Source of the DNA: an uncultured Desulfobulbus sp.
Lineage (GTDB): Bacteria; Desulfobacterota; Desulfobulbia; Desulfobulbales; Desulfobulbaceae
Direction of reading: 5' to 3'
Assembly: GCA_946539945.1 (NCBI GenBank)
Contig: CAMNHX010000004.1
Span: 1-15,374, forward strand
DNA: 15,374 nucleotides
A program made the translations under genes and the position numbers. Below the pieces are notes generated by a model. The model was not told the DNA's origin and made no database searches. It was given only the letters and a program-made list of their open reading frames with translations. Below, piece by piece: positions 6,827-15,308 of this stretch (its first letter is position 1; every line of letters begins with the position of its first letter).

Positions 6827-9394
6827 ATGACAACAGGCCGTAAACTTCAAATCGCATTCGTCATTTTTCTGGTGTTCTTTTCCGGGCTGGCGCTCCTGCC
6901 CAACTTTTACGAGGGACTGCCCCCTTGGTGGAACAAGTACTGTGCGCCCGCAGGCATCAAGCTGGGCCTTGACCTGAAAGGCGGACTGCACGTGGTCCTG
7001 CGGGTTGACCGGGACAAGGCCCTGGAAAACGCGCTGGATTTCGCTGCCAACGACTTCAAGAACATCCTGGCTGAAAAGGGGATCACTGTTGTGCGGCTGG
7101 ATTCAGGCTCGCCGCAGCAGGTCTTGCTGACCCTGCCCAACACTGAAGCCATTGAGACAGCCAAGGCGGTGCTGCAAGAACACTTTGCCGGACTGGACAG
7201 CACGGTTGCCGCAGAGGCCGGAACCTTTCCCCGCGTCCTCTTGAAACTGAAGCCCGCAGAGGCGGAAAGTATCCAGAAAAACGCGGTGGACCAGGCCCTG
7301 GAGATCATCAGGAATCGCATTGACCAGTTTGGCGTGGCTGAACCGATTGTGGTCAAGCAGGGCGAAGACCAGATCGTGGTCCAGTTGCCTGGCGTGCAGG
7401 ATCCCAAGCGGGCCATTGACCTTATCGGCCAGACCGCACAACTGGAGTTCAAGGTTGTGGCCGAGGGCGGCGAAAACCTGCCCCAACTCATTGAAGAGGC
7501 CATTCAGGCCGGGCAGTGGGAGCGGGGCGGCAGCAGGAAGCAGCTCAATCTGGCACTACAGAGTCGTCTGCCGCAGGGCACGGAAGTCTATTTTGAGCAG
7601 GACGTGGACAAAACGACCCAAGCCAAAGTCGAAATCCCGCTGCTGATGGAAAGCCCGGTTCTGATGACCGGCGCTGCGGTCAAGGATGCGCAGGTGCGCA
7701 TTGGCGACAGCTTCAACGAACCCTACGTCAGCTTGAGCCTGACCGGTTCTGGCGCACAGCTCTTTGGGCAACTCACGGACAAGTATGTGAAGCGCCGCAT
7801 GGCCATCATTCTGGACGACAAGGTGCGGTCCGCGCCTGTTATTCAGGAAAAAATTCTGGGTGGCAATGCGCAGATTACCGGCGATTTTACCCATACCGAA
7901 GCCTCTGACTTGGCCATTGTGCTGCGGGCCGGTGCGCTGCCCGCACCTGTGGAGATTGTCCAGAACCTGACCGTGGACGCCAGTCTGGGGCGGGATTCCA
8001 TCAACAAGGGACTGTTCTCCGGTCTGATTGGCTCTGTACTGGTAGTGGGCTTCATGCTGCTCTACTACCGCGTCTCCGGGTTGATTGCCAATCTGGGCCT
8101 GGGCTTCAACATCCTCTTTCTCTTCGTGGGTCTGGCCATGGTGGGCGCAACCCTCACCATGCCGGGCATTGCGGGTATCATTCTGACCGTGGGCATGGCA
8201 GTGGATGCCAATGTCCTGATCTACGAGCGTATGCGCGAGGAAATGGGACTGGGCAAGAGCATCAAGGCTGTGGTGGATTCGGGTTTTGGCAAGGCTGCCT
8301 CCAGTATCATTGACTCCCAGGTGACCACGCTCATCACTGCGCTGGTCCTCTTCCTCTTTGGCACTGGCCCGATCAAGGGCTTTGCCGTGACCCTCACCAT
8401 GGGCATCATCTTCAACCTCTTTGCCGTGCTCTTCATCTGCCGTTTGGTTTATGATTCACTCATTGGCACGCGCAAACTGCAGCGCCTCCACTTCATGCAG
8501 CTGGTGAAACGCACGAGCATTGACTTCATGCGCATCCACAAACCCTGCTTCGGTCTCTCGGCGGGCCTGATTGCACTTGGGCTGATTGCCCTGGTTCTTA
8601 TCAGCACGGGCAAGGCCCGGCTGGGCGTGGACTTCACCGGTGGACTCATGCTCCAGTACAGCGCAACCCAGGAGTTTTCTCTGGAAGAGGTGCGCCCGGC
8701 CCTGGCAGAGAGCGGCTTTCCCCGCCTGGATCTGCAAAGGGTCAGCAGCGACAACCAGCTCATCGTCAAGCTGAAGCAGAGCAAGGACACGGTGAGCAAT
8801 GACGAGGAGCGCATCACCAAAACGCTGCAGGAAAAACTCCAAACCAAGGGCTTCAAGCTGGAGAGCAAGTCCGAGATCGGCGCTTCCGTGTCCTCGCAAC
8901 TGCGGTCCAAGGCGATTGTGGCCATTGTACTCTCGCTTCTGGGCGTGATCCTGTACCTGGCCATCCGCTTTGACTACCGCTTCGGTCTGGCAGCCACAGC
9001 TGCCACCTTCCACGACGTGATCGCGGTTCTGGGCATCTGCTGGCTCTGCGGAAAGGAGTTCGATCTCTTGCTCATGACCGCCCTGCTCACGCTGGCAGGC
9101 TATTCATTGAACGACACTGTGGTCATCTTTGACCGTATCCGCGAAAATCTGGGCAAACACGCGGGCATGAGTTTTTATGAGGTGATCAACTTGAGCGTCA
9201 ACGAGACCCTCTCGCGCTCCCTCATCACCACTCTGACCACACTCTTCATGGTTCTGTCCCTCTTCCTCTTTGGCGGATCAGCCATCCACGACTTCTCCTT
9301 TGCGCTGCTCTGCGGCATGGTGGTGGGTTCCTACTCCTCCATCTTTGTGGCCAGCCCGCTGGTAGCCCAGTTCTGGAAGACGAAAAAGGCATGA
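6827..9394 (+). CDS. secDF: Protein translocase accessory protein SecDF (SecD-SecF fusion)
   Basis: This single 855-residue chain joins SecD and SecF, the membrane proteins that use the proton gradient to pull secreted proteins out of SecYEG. SecD part: TM1 at about 8-26, conserved GLDLKGGLH (47-55), a periplasmic domain to about 390, then five TM segments including GMAVDANVLIYERMREE (456-472). SecF part: TM at about 572-594, conserved RLGVDFTGG (598-606), a short periplasmic region, then five TM segments including GYSLNDTVVIFDRIREN (758-774). The membrane aspartates Asp460 and Asp763 are both kept. The start is the ATG at 6827, with GGGAG 6 nt upstream; an in-frame TTG at 6821 touches that site and is unlikely. 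No yajC precedes it. Its stop overlaps the next gene by ATGA. Confidence 0.96.
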   Translation: MTTGRKLQIAFVIFLVFFSGLALLPNFYEGLPPWWNKYCAPAGIKLGLDLKGGLHVVLRVDRDKALENALDFAANDFKNILAEKGITVVRLDSGSPQQVLLTLPNTEAIETAKAVLQEHFAGLDSTVAAEAGTFPRVLLKLKPAEAESIQKNAVDQALEIIRNRIDQFGVAEPIVVKQGEDQIVVQLPGVQDPKRAIDLIGQTAQLEFKVVAEGGENLPQLIEEAIQAGQWERGGSRKQLNLALQSRLPQGTEVYFEQDVDKTTQAKVEIPLLMESPVLMTGAAVKDAQVRIGDSFNEPYVSLSLTGSGAQLFGQLTDKYVKRRMAIILDDKVRSAPVIQEKILGGNAQITGDFTHTEASDLAIVLRAGALPAPVEIVQNLTVDASLGRDSINKGLFSGLIGSVLVVGFMLLYYRVSGLIANLGLGFNILFLFVGLAMVGATLTMPGIAGIILTVGMAVDANVLIYERMREEMGLGKSIKAVVDSGFGKAASSIIDSQVTTLITALVLFLFGTGPIKGFAVTLTMGIIFNLFAVLFICRLVYDSLIGTRKLQRLHFMQLVKRTSIDFMRIHKPCFGLSAGLIALGLIALVLISTGKARLGVDFTGGLMLQYSATQEFSLEEVRPALAESGFPRLDLQRVSSDNQLIVKLKQSKDTVSNDEERITKTLQEKLQTKGFKLESKSEIGASVSSQLRSKAIVAIVLSLLGVILYLAIRFDYRFGLAATAATFHDVIAVLGICWLCGKEFDLLLMTALLTLAGYSLNDTVVIFDRIRENLGKHAGMSFYEVINLSVNETLSRSLITTLTTLFMVLSLFLFGGSAIHDFSFALLCGMVVGSYSSIFVASPLVAQFWKTKKA

Positions 9395-10131
9395 AGACCA
9401 ATCAGGAAACCATGCCTGCCATGCAGCCCGTGCAGGCGGAGACGACCTTGCGCTTCGCCTGCCATCCGGGTGTGGCCTGCTTTAACGAGTGCTGCCGGGA
9501 ACTGGACCTGGCGCTTTTGCCCTACGACGTACTCCGCCTGAAAAAGGCCCTGGGCATCAGTTCTGGCGAGTTCATGAAAAACTACGTGCTGGTGAGTCGG
9601 GAAGCAGGGCAGGTCTTTCCGCTGTGCCGCCTGACCATGGTTGACGATGGCCGGGCCAGTTGCGTCTTTGTGCGGCCAGAGGGCTGCAGCGTGTACAGTG
9701 ACCGCCCTGCTGCCTGCCGGGCCTATCCGGTGGGGCGGGGCGCGGCGCTGCGGGATGGCACAGTGCGCGAACAGTTTGTCCTGGTCCGGGAGCCGCACTG
9801 TCAGGGCTTTGCTCAAACCTGTAGCCAGAGTGTGGCCGCGTATCTGGACAGCCAGGAACTGGCTGGCTACAACCGCTGCAACGACGCACTGCTGCGACTG
9901 CACCAGCACCCCAAAATTCAGGACGGCAGTTTTCAGCCAGACGAGCAGCAACTGCGCCGCTACCTTTTGGCGCTCTACGACTTGGACCGTTTCCGCCAGC
10001 TTCTGAAGCGAGGCGTACTGTCCTTTGCCTTTCCGCTCAAGAAGGAGCAGCAGAGTGCCTTGGAAGACAATGACGAGGAACTGCTCCTCCTGGCCATAGG
10101 CTGGCTGGAGCGGGATTTTTTTGGTGGCTGA
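9391..10131 (+). CDS. YkgJ-family cysteine cluster protein
   Basis: This 246-residue soluble protein is a member of the YkgJ (zinc- or iron-chelating, CxxxCxxCC-type) family, whose function is not established. A FACHPGVACFNECC motif supplies Cys24, 30, 34 and 35. The second signature includes Cys79, Cys91, Cys99 and SDRPAACRAYPVG (103-115) with Cys109. Further cysteines are Cys137, 144 and 163. This arrangement suggests an Fe-S or metal site, possibly oxygen-sensitive. The C-terminal part (about 180-246) is helical and charged and has no motif I recognise. The ATG at 9391 overlaps the secDF stop (ATGA), so translation is probably coupled. Alternative internal starts at Met8 or Met11 would not affect the domain. 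It overlaps or abuts the HD gene downstream. Confidence 0.85.
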   Translation: MKTNQETMPAMQPVQAETTLRFACHPGVACFNECCRELDLALLPYDVLRLKKALGISSGEFMKNYVLVSREAGQVFPLCRLTMVDDGRASCVFVRPEGCSVYSDRPAACRAYPVGRGAALRDGTVREQFVLVREPHCQGFAQTCSQSVAAYLDSQELAGYNRCNDALLRLHQHPKIQDGSFQPDEQQLRRYLLALYDLDRFRQLLKRGVLSFAFPLKKEQQSALEDNDEELLLLAIGWLERDFFGG

Positions 10132-10132
10132 A

Positions 10133-10762
10133 ATGGAAGAGGAACTGGCTGCCCTGCGGGCCGCTGCCGCGCCCTTTGCCGAGAGCGGGGCACACGGGCC
10201 GGATCACAGTGAGCGGGTCTTGCGCACAGCCCTGGCTCTGGGGCGGGAACTGGGCGCAAACCTGCGGATTCTTGCGGCTGCCGCGCTCCTGCACGACATC
10301 GGCAGACCAGAGGAAAGCGCCAGCCAAGGCAAAATTTGTCACGCCCGGCGCGGCGCGGAACTGGCTGCTCCGATCCTGCGGCGTCTGGGTTACAGCGAGG
10401 CCGAGACTGCTGCTGTCTGCGCGGCCATCAGAACGCACCGCTTCCGCAGTGGCGAGAGGCCGGAGAGCCTTGAGGCGCAAATCCTCTTTGATGCAGACAA
10501 GCTGGATTGCACAGGCGCGATCGGCATAGGTCGCGCCTTTCTCTTTGCCGGACAGGTGGGGGCAAAGCTGCACAATCCAGAGTGCGATCCTGCGCAAACT
10601 CGCGCCTATTCCTCCGAAGACACGGCCTATCGCGAATTTCTGGTCAAGCTGTGCAAGATCAAGGACCAGATGCTCACTGCTCCGGGACGCCGTCTGGCGC
10701 TTGAGCGCCACGAGTTCATGCTCGCCTTTTTTGCCGAACTGACACGGGAAACCGGGGAATGA
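10133..10762 (+). CDS. HD-domain phosphohydrolase, YedJ-like
   Basis: This 209-residue protein is a probable metal-dependent phosphohydrolase of the HD superfamily; its substrate is unknown. Motif residues are visible in order: His25 (in GPDHSERVL), His54-Asp55 (in AALLHDIGRP), His70 (in ICHARRGAE), His102 (in IRTHRF) and Asp122 (in LFDADKLD). The tail, with IKDQMLTAPGRRLALERHEFM, is typical of the YedJ-like subgroup. The start is uncertain. The ATG at 10133 lies one base after the stop of the previous gene, with GGTGG 5 nt upstream. TTG at 10121 or GTG at 10124 would overlap that gene and have GGAG at 10107-10110. It is the last gene of the plus-strand group and is convergent with the NuoN-like gene across a 52-bp gap in which I see no terminator. 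Confidence 0.85.
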   Translation: MEEELAALRAAAAPFAESGAHGPDHSERVLRTALALGRELGANLRILAAAALLHDIGRPEESASQGKICHARRGAELAAPILRRLGYSEAETAAVCAAIRTHRFRSGERPESLEAQILFDADKLDCTGAIGIGRAFLFAGQVGAKLHNPECDPAQTRAYSSEDTAYREFLVKLCKIKDQMLTAPGRRLALERHEFMLAFFAELTRETGE

Positions 10763-10814
10763 GCGCCTCTCCTGAAGCCTGCTCTCCTGCCTGGACCTTG
10801 AAAAATTCCTGTTC

Positions 10815-12239
10815 TCACAGGCTGTGTACAGCAGTCGAGACCACTGCCATAATTTTTGCAGGCAACAGTCCCACCAGCAAGAATACCCAAACCAGCATCA
10901 GACCAAGGGCTAGCGTGGATAACCTAGCTGTGGGAATCGGGCGTATCTCTCCCTTGCTTTCAGGTTCGGTCCAAAGGGCGGCAAGCGCCCGGAACACGGC
11001 GGCAAAGGTCAAAAGACTGTTGCCTGCAATGAGAAGCGCCAGAAAAACCTGTCCGGCGTTGAGCGCTTCGGTCAGCAGCAGCACCCGAATCAGAAAGCCT
11101 GCCAAAGGCGGCAGACCGCTTATGCCAATCAGACCGACAGCCAGAATGCTGGCCAGAAGCGGCTGTTCCCGGAACAGACCGCGCAGGTCGTTCAGTTGGA
11201 GGTTTTCGCCGTGCCGGGCCAGACTACAGAGCGGCAGCAAACAGATCAGACAGGCCAAGATCCAGACGCTTGTGGCGTAGAGCGCCACCCCGTAGCCTTC
11301 AGGTCTCATGGTTGCCAGCGCCAGCAGGACAAGACCTGCCTGCACAAGGGCAAAGGCTCCCCAAAGGCGCTTGAGATCGTTTTGCACCAGAGCACACAGG
11401 TTGCCGCAGAACAGGGAGACCAAGGCCAGTACCACCAGAATGCCTGCCATGAAGGGCGCTGCTTCAGGTGGAATGTCGTGGATCAGACGGATCAGCGCGG
11501 CAGTGGCAGCAATGCCGGGCAGGCAGAGCAGGATGATGGCGTTTTCATTGGCCATGCGCTGACAGAGATCAGGCATACCGCCATGAAAGGGGAACACGGC
11601 AAGCAGCCAGAACAGACCGCCCAGGACCAGCAGAAAGGCCAAGAGGGCCAGGGGCTGGGCAGGATGCAGGTCTGCGGCGATTTCCGGGATGCTGCAGGTT
11701 CCGGCAAAGAGGCGCAGATAGCCCAGACCAGCCAGCATGAAGCCGCTGTGCAGCAGGGCCGCGTGCTGGCAACTCTTGTCTGTGCGGGCGATCAGGCCAG
11801 TGGTGTCAGCCTCGTCCCGGATGGATGCAATCCGGGCCAGGCTCAAGGTGGAGAACAAAAAGGCGATGCAGAGCAGGCGCAGGTCTGTGGCGCTGATCAG
11901 GAACATCAGGCTGGACAGGTGCAGGAAGAGCAAACCGTAACAGGAGGCTCTCTGGCTGACCGGAATGCCGGTCTGGCGGCGTCCGACGGCAAGCAAAGCG
12001 CAACAGGCGCTGGCCAGCAGCAGCTTGCAGCGCTGGGAAAAGGGCGAGAGGGTATGGCCCGGGAAGAGTCCGCCTGTGGCGGACAGGGCCAGTGCAGTGC
12101 AGAGCAGCAGGGCGCTGGCCAGCAGCAGGGCCAACCGGACCGGTAGCCGGGGCCGCGCTCGCAAAAAGGGGCTTGCGCCCAGAAAGGCCAGACCACAGAG
12201 GGCGGCAAGCAGTTCAGGAAAGCGGGCACAGAAGGGCAT
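10815..12239 (-). CDS. NuoN-like antiporter-type membrane subunit
   Basis: This 474-residue integral membrane protein with about 14 hydrophobic segments belongs to the NuoN/ND2 branch of the complex I and Mrp antiporter-like family. Family landmarks are FPFHGGMPDL (216-225), NDLKRLWGAFALVQAGL (287-303, like the NuoN NDIKRLLAYSSI region) and GISGLPPLAGF (372-382). By hand alignment to E. coli NuoN, several proton-path residues are replaced: the TM5 Glu by Ser130, the TM7 Lys by Leu, and the TM8 Lys by Gly242. The TM12 Lys aligns with Arg385. The length is near the usual 485. The ATG at 12239 has no Shine-Dalgarno, and the 24-nt gap after the NuoM-like gene is pyrimidine-rich on the coding strand. 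Translation may rely on re-initiation, or the true start may lie elsewhere. Confidence 0.85.
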   Translation of the reverse strand: MPFCARFPELLAALCGLAFLGASPFLRARPRLPVRLALLLASALLLCTALALSATGGLFPGHTLSPFSQRCKLLLASACCALLAVGRRQTGIPVSQRASCYGLLFLHLSSLMFLISATDLRLLCIAFLFSTLSLARIASIRDEADTTGLIARTDKSCQHAALLHSGFMLAGLGYLRLFAGTCSIPEIAADLHPAQPLALLAFLLVLGGLFWLLAVFPFHGGMPDLCQRMANENAIILLCLPGIAATAALIRLIHDIPPEAAPFMAGILVVLALVSLFCGNLCALVQNDLKRLWGAFALVQAGLVLLALATMRPEGYGVALYATSVWILACLICLLPLCSLARHGENLQLNDLRGLFREQPLLASILAVGLIGISGLPPLAGFLIRVLLLTEALNAGQVFLALLIAGNSLLTFAAVFRALAALWTEPESKGEIRPIPTARLSTLALGLMLVWVFLLVGLLPAKIMAVVSTAVHSL

Positions 12240-12263
12240 GGGCAGAGGGAAGGGGGTGAATGT

Positions 12264-13757
12264 TTAGGGCAAAAGCGCCTGTCCTGCCTGCCACTCGTGC
12301 AGCTTGTGCAGCATTTCGGCAAGCGTGGGTTGCACCATGTCCAGAAAGAACCGGGAAAAGAGTCCCAGGCTGAAGAGCATGAGCAGAAGCGGGACCAGAG
12401 TCAGGCTTTGCCGGAGACCCAAGAAAGGCGAGGGGCTTTCGTCCGGGGCCTGCGGCAACAGCGTGAGCTGCGGCAGGCGCAAGAGGCAGAGCGCGGTCAG
12501 AAGTGCGCCTGGCGCTGCTGCTAGAGCCAGCACTGGCTGGGTTTCCGCTGTGCCGCGCAGGATCAGAAAGAGTCCGGGAAAGCCGCTGGTCCCGGGCAGG
12601 GGCAGTGCGGCGGGAAGCAGCAGGGCAAGACAGAATGCGGCCCAGTCCCCTTGTCTGGCAGATGCGGCCTGTTGTTGAGTCCCCGCCTCCGCCCGGGGAG
12701 GCGAAGCGGACAGGAGGAGCAGGCCAGCGCAGAACAGCGCGACAGACAGGGTCTGATACAGTGCGCCTGCCATGCCCTGCGTGAGTCCGGTCCATAGTCC
12801 CAGCGTTGCCAGTCCCAGACAGCCGGGCACAGCCTGGGCAAGCAGGGTCTTGGCGGTTCTGGCAGCCAGTGCGGCAGCGCAGCCATAGACCGCGCCCAAG
12901 AGGGTGAACCAGCCCAGAAAGGGTGAGAGGCGCAAAAAGGCGTCCGGGGCCAGGGGCAGGCAGAAGCGGAGTAGGCCGTACATGCCCAAGGCTGGCAGAA
13001 GCACGGTCAGCAGCAGGGTTGCTGGCAGTGAGGCCACGGCCAGGGTGGGCTTCAGCCAGGTGTGAAAGGGAAACAGCGGTATCCTGACCGCAAAGGACAC
13101 CAGAAAGGCCAGCAGGAGGCAGGTTTGCGTTTTTGGACCGCAGGACTGCCACATCATGGCAGGCAGAAAGAAAGACCCGCTTTCCAGATACAGGGTCACG
13201 CCAGCCAGCAGCAGGGGCGTGGATCCTGCCACAGCGCCGAGCGCCCACCTGCCGCTTGCCCGGCGACTCTGGGTACTGCCCCGGAAGCCCAACAGGAGGG
13301 TCATGGGCAGGATCAGGGCCTCCCAGAACAGACAGAACAGCACAAAGTCCAGGGCGATTACCGCGCCAATCAGGGCGCTTTCCATCAGGAGCAGACAGGC
13401 AAGACCGCTGTTTGCGCGGCAGACCGGATCATGCCAAGAGGCCAGCAGACCCAGCGGCACAAGAAAGGTAGTCAAGGTCAGAAAAAAGAGGGACAGACCA
13501 TCCACGCCCACCACATAGTTGCAGTGCAGCTGCGGAATCCAGATGTGCAGATGGACAAACTGGAAGGCAGCGGTGTGGCGGGTAAAGCCGTACAGGACAG
13601 GCAGAGTCGCCAGGGCGTTGCCGCTTGTCACCACCAGAGCCAGAACCCGCTTGAGGCGATTGTCCGCAACGAGCAGCACCAACAGAGCGCCTGCCAAGGG
13701 CAGGAGCAACAGCAGGTTGAGCCAGTCAAAGCCTGTATCGATCAGCAGGGGAACCAT
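12264..13757 (-). CDS. NuoM-like antiporter-type membrane subunit
   Basis: This 497-residue protein with about 14 membrane segments is of the NuoM/ND4 type. Recognisable regions are YVVGVDGLSLFF (81-92), FCLFWEALILPM (141-152), VRIPLFPFHTWL (224-235) and MYGLLRFCLPL (259-269). The TM5 Glu is kept (Glu146). The TM7 Lys appears as Arg225, the TM8 Lys as Ala256, and the TM12 Glu of E. coli NuoM (in a GFVGEF context) as Leu397 or a neighbour in GFPGLFLIL. The usual acidic PDAH after HTWL is also changed, to KPTL. The length is normal (E. coli about 509). The ATG at 13757 is preceded by AAGGGA at 6 nt and lies 3 bp after the stop of the NuoL-like gene, so the two are co-translated. It is best read as a proton-conducting subunit that may have lost part of its channel. 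Confidence 0.88.
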   Translation of the reverse strand: MVPLLIDTGFDWLNLLLLLPLAGALLVLLVADNRLKRVLALVVTSGNALATLPVLYGFTRHTAAFQFVHLHIWIPQLHCNYVVGVDGLSLFFLTLTTFLVPLGLLASWHDPVCRANSGLACLLLMESALIGAVIALDFVLFCLFWEALILPMTLLLGFRGSTQSRRASGRWALGAVAGSTPLLLAGVTLYLESGSFFLPAMMWQSCGPKTQTCLLLAFLVSFAVRIPLFPFHTWLKPTLAVASLPATLLLTVLLPALGMYGLLRFCLPLAPDAFLRLSPFLGWFTLLGAVYGCAAALAARTAKTLLAQAVPGCLGLATLGLWTGLTQGMAGALYQTLSVALFCAGLLLLSASPPRAEAGTQQQAASARQGDWAAFCLALLLPAALPLPGTSGFPGLFLILRGTAETQPVLALAAAPGALLTALCLLRLPQLTLLPQAPDESPSPFLGLRQSLTLVPLLLMLFSLGLFSRFFLDMVQPTLAEMLHKLHEWQAGQALLP

Positions 13758-13760
13758 GAG

Positions 13761-15293
13761 CTATCCCTTGCGCAAGAGGCAAAGAATCAGGATCAGCAGG
13801 GCCAGATGGGTCAGCAGCAGAAAGAAACGACTCCGGTTCAGGATCTGCGCCAGATTGCCCATGGTCTGCACTGTGCGGGTCAACCGTTCAGCCAGTCCGG
13901 CCAGCAGACGTTCCAGATGACCGGGCAGGGCCAGTGCCTGCCGGGCAAGTCGTGCGCTACCGTGTCTCCAGGTCTGGTTCAGGGCTTCCAGTCTGGCAAC
14001 AAGGCGGCGCGTCTGGCGCGAGAAGTCCTGCCGAGTCTGAAGCAGCAAGTGATCCACATCCACAGGCAAAGCGGGCCTCTTGTTCGGATGGGACGCCAGA
14101 ATCTTTCTGGCCAGAACAAAGAGCAAGAATCCCATGCCCAGCCCCTGCAAGACCTGCAGGAGCTTTTCCGGGCCAAAGAGCGCGGCAGTGCTGGCTTTGG
14201 CATTCGGGAAGGGCAGGATTTCCGGAAAAAAGACAGGCGTCAGACCTACCAAAAGAGAGGCAGAAGCCGTGAGGGTCAGGGCAAGCAGCGTGCTGCGCGG
14301 AACTGGCGCAAGCTGTACTGCAGTCTTGGCAGGCCGGTCGAAAAACAGGGGCCAGGCCAGACGGAGGCAGGCGAGCAGGGCGAGCAGTACTGCTATATGC
14401 AGCAGCAAGACCAGCAGGGTATGGCGTGCCTCAAAGGCCGCAGCCACGATCATGGCCTGCCCGGTGTAGGCGGCAAGACCGGGGATCGGGATCAGGGAGC
14501 AGCAGGCCAAAAGCACAAAGCAGCAGAGGACAGGCAAGCTGCTCTTCAGTCCTGCCAGGCTCTTCAGATAACGCTGACCAGTGCAGTGCTGGATCGCGCC
14601 TAAACTCATGAAGAGCAGGGTGGAGGCGCTCAAATGCCCCAAGGTACAGACCACAGCCCCATTCAGGGCCGTGTCTGTGCCCATGCCAAGGGCTGCTGTC
14701 ACCAGACCGCCCTGAAACAGAAGCAGCCAGGCGGCAATCCGGCAGAGTTCCAGTTCCAGCAGGGCGCGTAAAGCGCCGTAAAGCGCAGTGACTGCTCCCA
14801 GAATCAGGAGCGGCTCAAAGTCCACGCCGAGGCGGGTCATGAGGGTAAGGGCTGTGGTGGTCGTAACCAGGGCCGGAAAGAGGGCGGTTGCGGGACTGCG
14901 GTTTCTACACGCCTCAAAGAGCCAGGTGTGCAGGGGCAGGACAGCTGCGCCCAGTCCCAGTCCAGCCAAAAGCAGCCAGTTGGCGGGCGCGGAGGCGCTT
15001 CCGTGCAGGGAGGCCAGGGTCAGATCGCCGCTCTGGCTGTGCAGGGCTGCGCCGAGCAGGAGCGTGGCCGCGCCGGTCGCGTGCCAAAAGAGGTAGCGAC
15101 AGCCTGCCCGGCCTGCGCCTTCCCCTTCACTCTGCCAGATCAGGACCACAGGTGGCAGCACCATCAGGGACCAGAACAGGAGCAGCGAGGGCAAATCATT
15201 GCTGTACAGAACACCCAGGGCGCCTGTCGCCTGGACCAGTACCGCCCCCTGTCCGGTTCTGGTCTGGCGGTGCAGGGTTACAACTGTTTTCAT
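13761..15293 (-). CDS. NuoL/MrpD-like antiporter-type subunit, N-terminally short
   Basis: This 510-residue membrane protein is of the NuoL/ND5-MrpD type. The N-terminus begins at what is normally the TM4-TM5 region: GALGVLYSNDLPSLLLFW (24-41) corresponds to the usual GALLGVVLSxNLLxLFxFWE, with Ser42 where Glu is expected. AAVLPLHTWLFEA (116-128) matches the NuoL LPLHTWLPDA. The TM7 Lys is replaced by Gly115, the TM8 His by Phe139, and the TM12 Lys by Gln279. The C-terminus has a membrane helix (about 380-400), a long charged helical stretch (409-487) and a final membrane helix (488-507), which recalls the NuoL lateral helix. An in-frame TAG six codons upstream (15309-15311) prevents a longer start. 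A weak GGAAAG site precedes the ATG. TM1-TM3 are absent compared with the family. Confidence 0.82.
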   Translation of the reverse strand: MKTVVTLHRQTRTGQGAVLVQATGALGVLYSNDLPSLLLFWSLMVLPPVVLIWQSEGEGAGRAGCRYLFWHATGAATLLLGAALHSQSGDLTLASLHGSASAPANWLLLAGLGLGAAVLPLHTWLFEACRNRSPATALFPALVTTTTALTLMTRLGVDFEPLLILGAVTALYGALRALLELELCRIAAWLLLFQGGLVTAALGMGTDTALNGAVVCTLGHLSASTLLFMSLGAIQHCTGQRYLKSLAGLKSSLPVLCCFVLLACCSLIPIPGLAAYTGQAMIVAAAFEARHTLLVLLLHIAVLLALLACLRLAWPLFFDRPAKTAVQLAPVPRSTLLALTLTASASLLVGLTPVFFPEILPFPNAKASTAALFGPEKLLQVLQGLGMGFLLFVLARKILASHPNKRPALPVDVDHLLLQTRQDFSRQTRRLVARLEALNQTWRHGSARLARQALALPGHLERLLAGLAERLTRTVQTMGNLAQILNRSRFFLLLTHLALLILILCLLRKG

Positions 15294-15308
15294 GATTTCT
15301 TTCCAAAT

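Noticed and set aside
13062..14603. 513-codon plus-strand open frame antisense to the NuoL-like and NuoM-like genes
   Set aside because: Its translation is extremely Gln/Gly-rich, which is what the Leu/Ala codons of membrane proteins give when read backwards. The minus-strand frames show clear family motifs.
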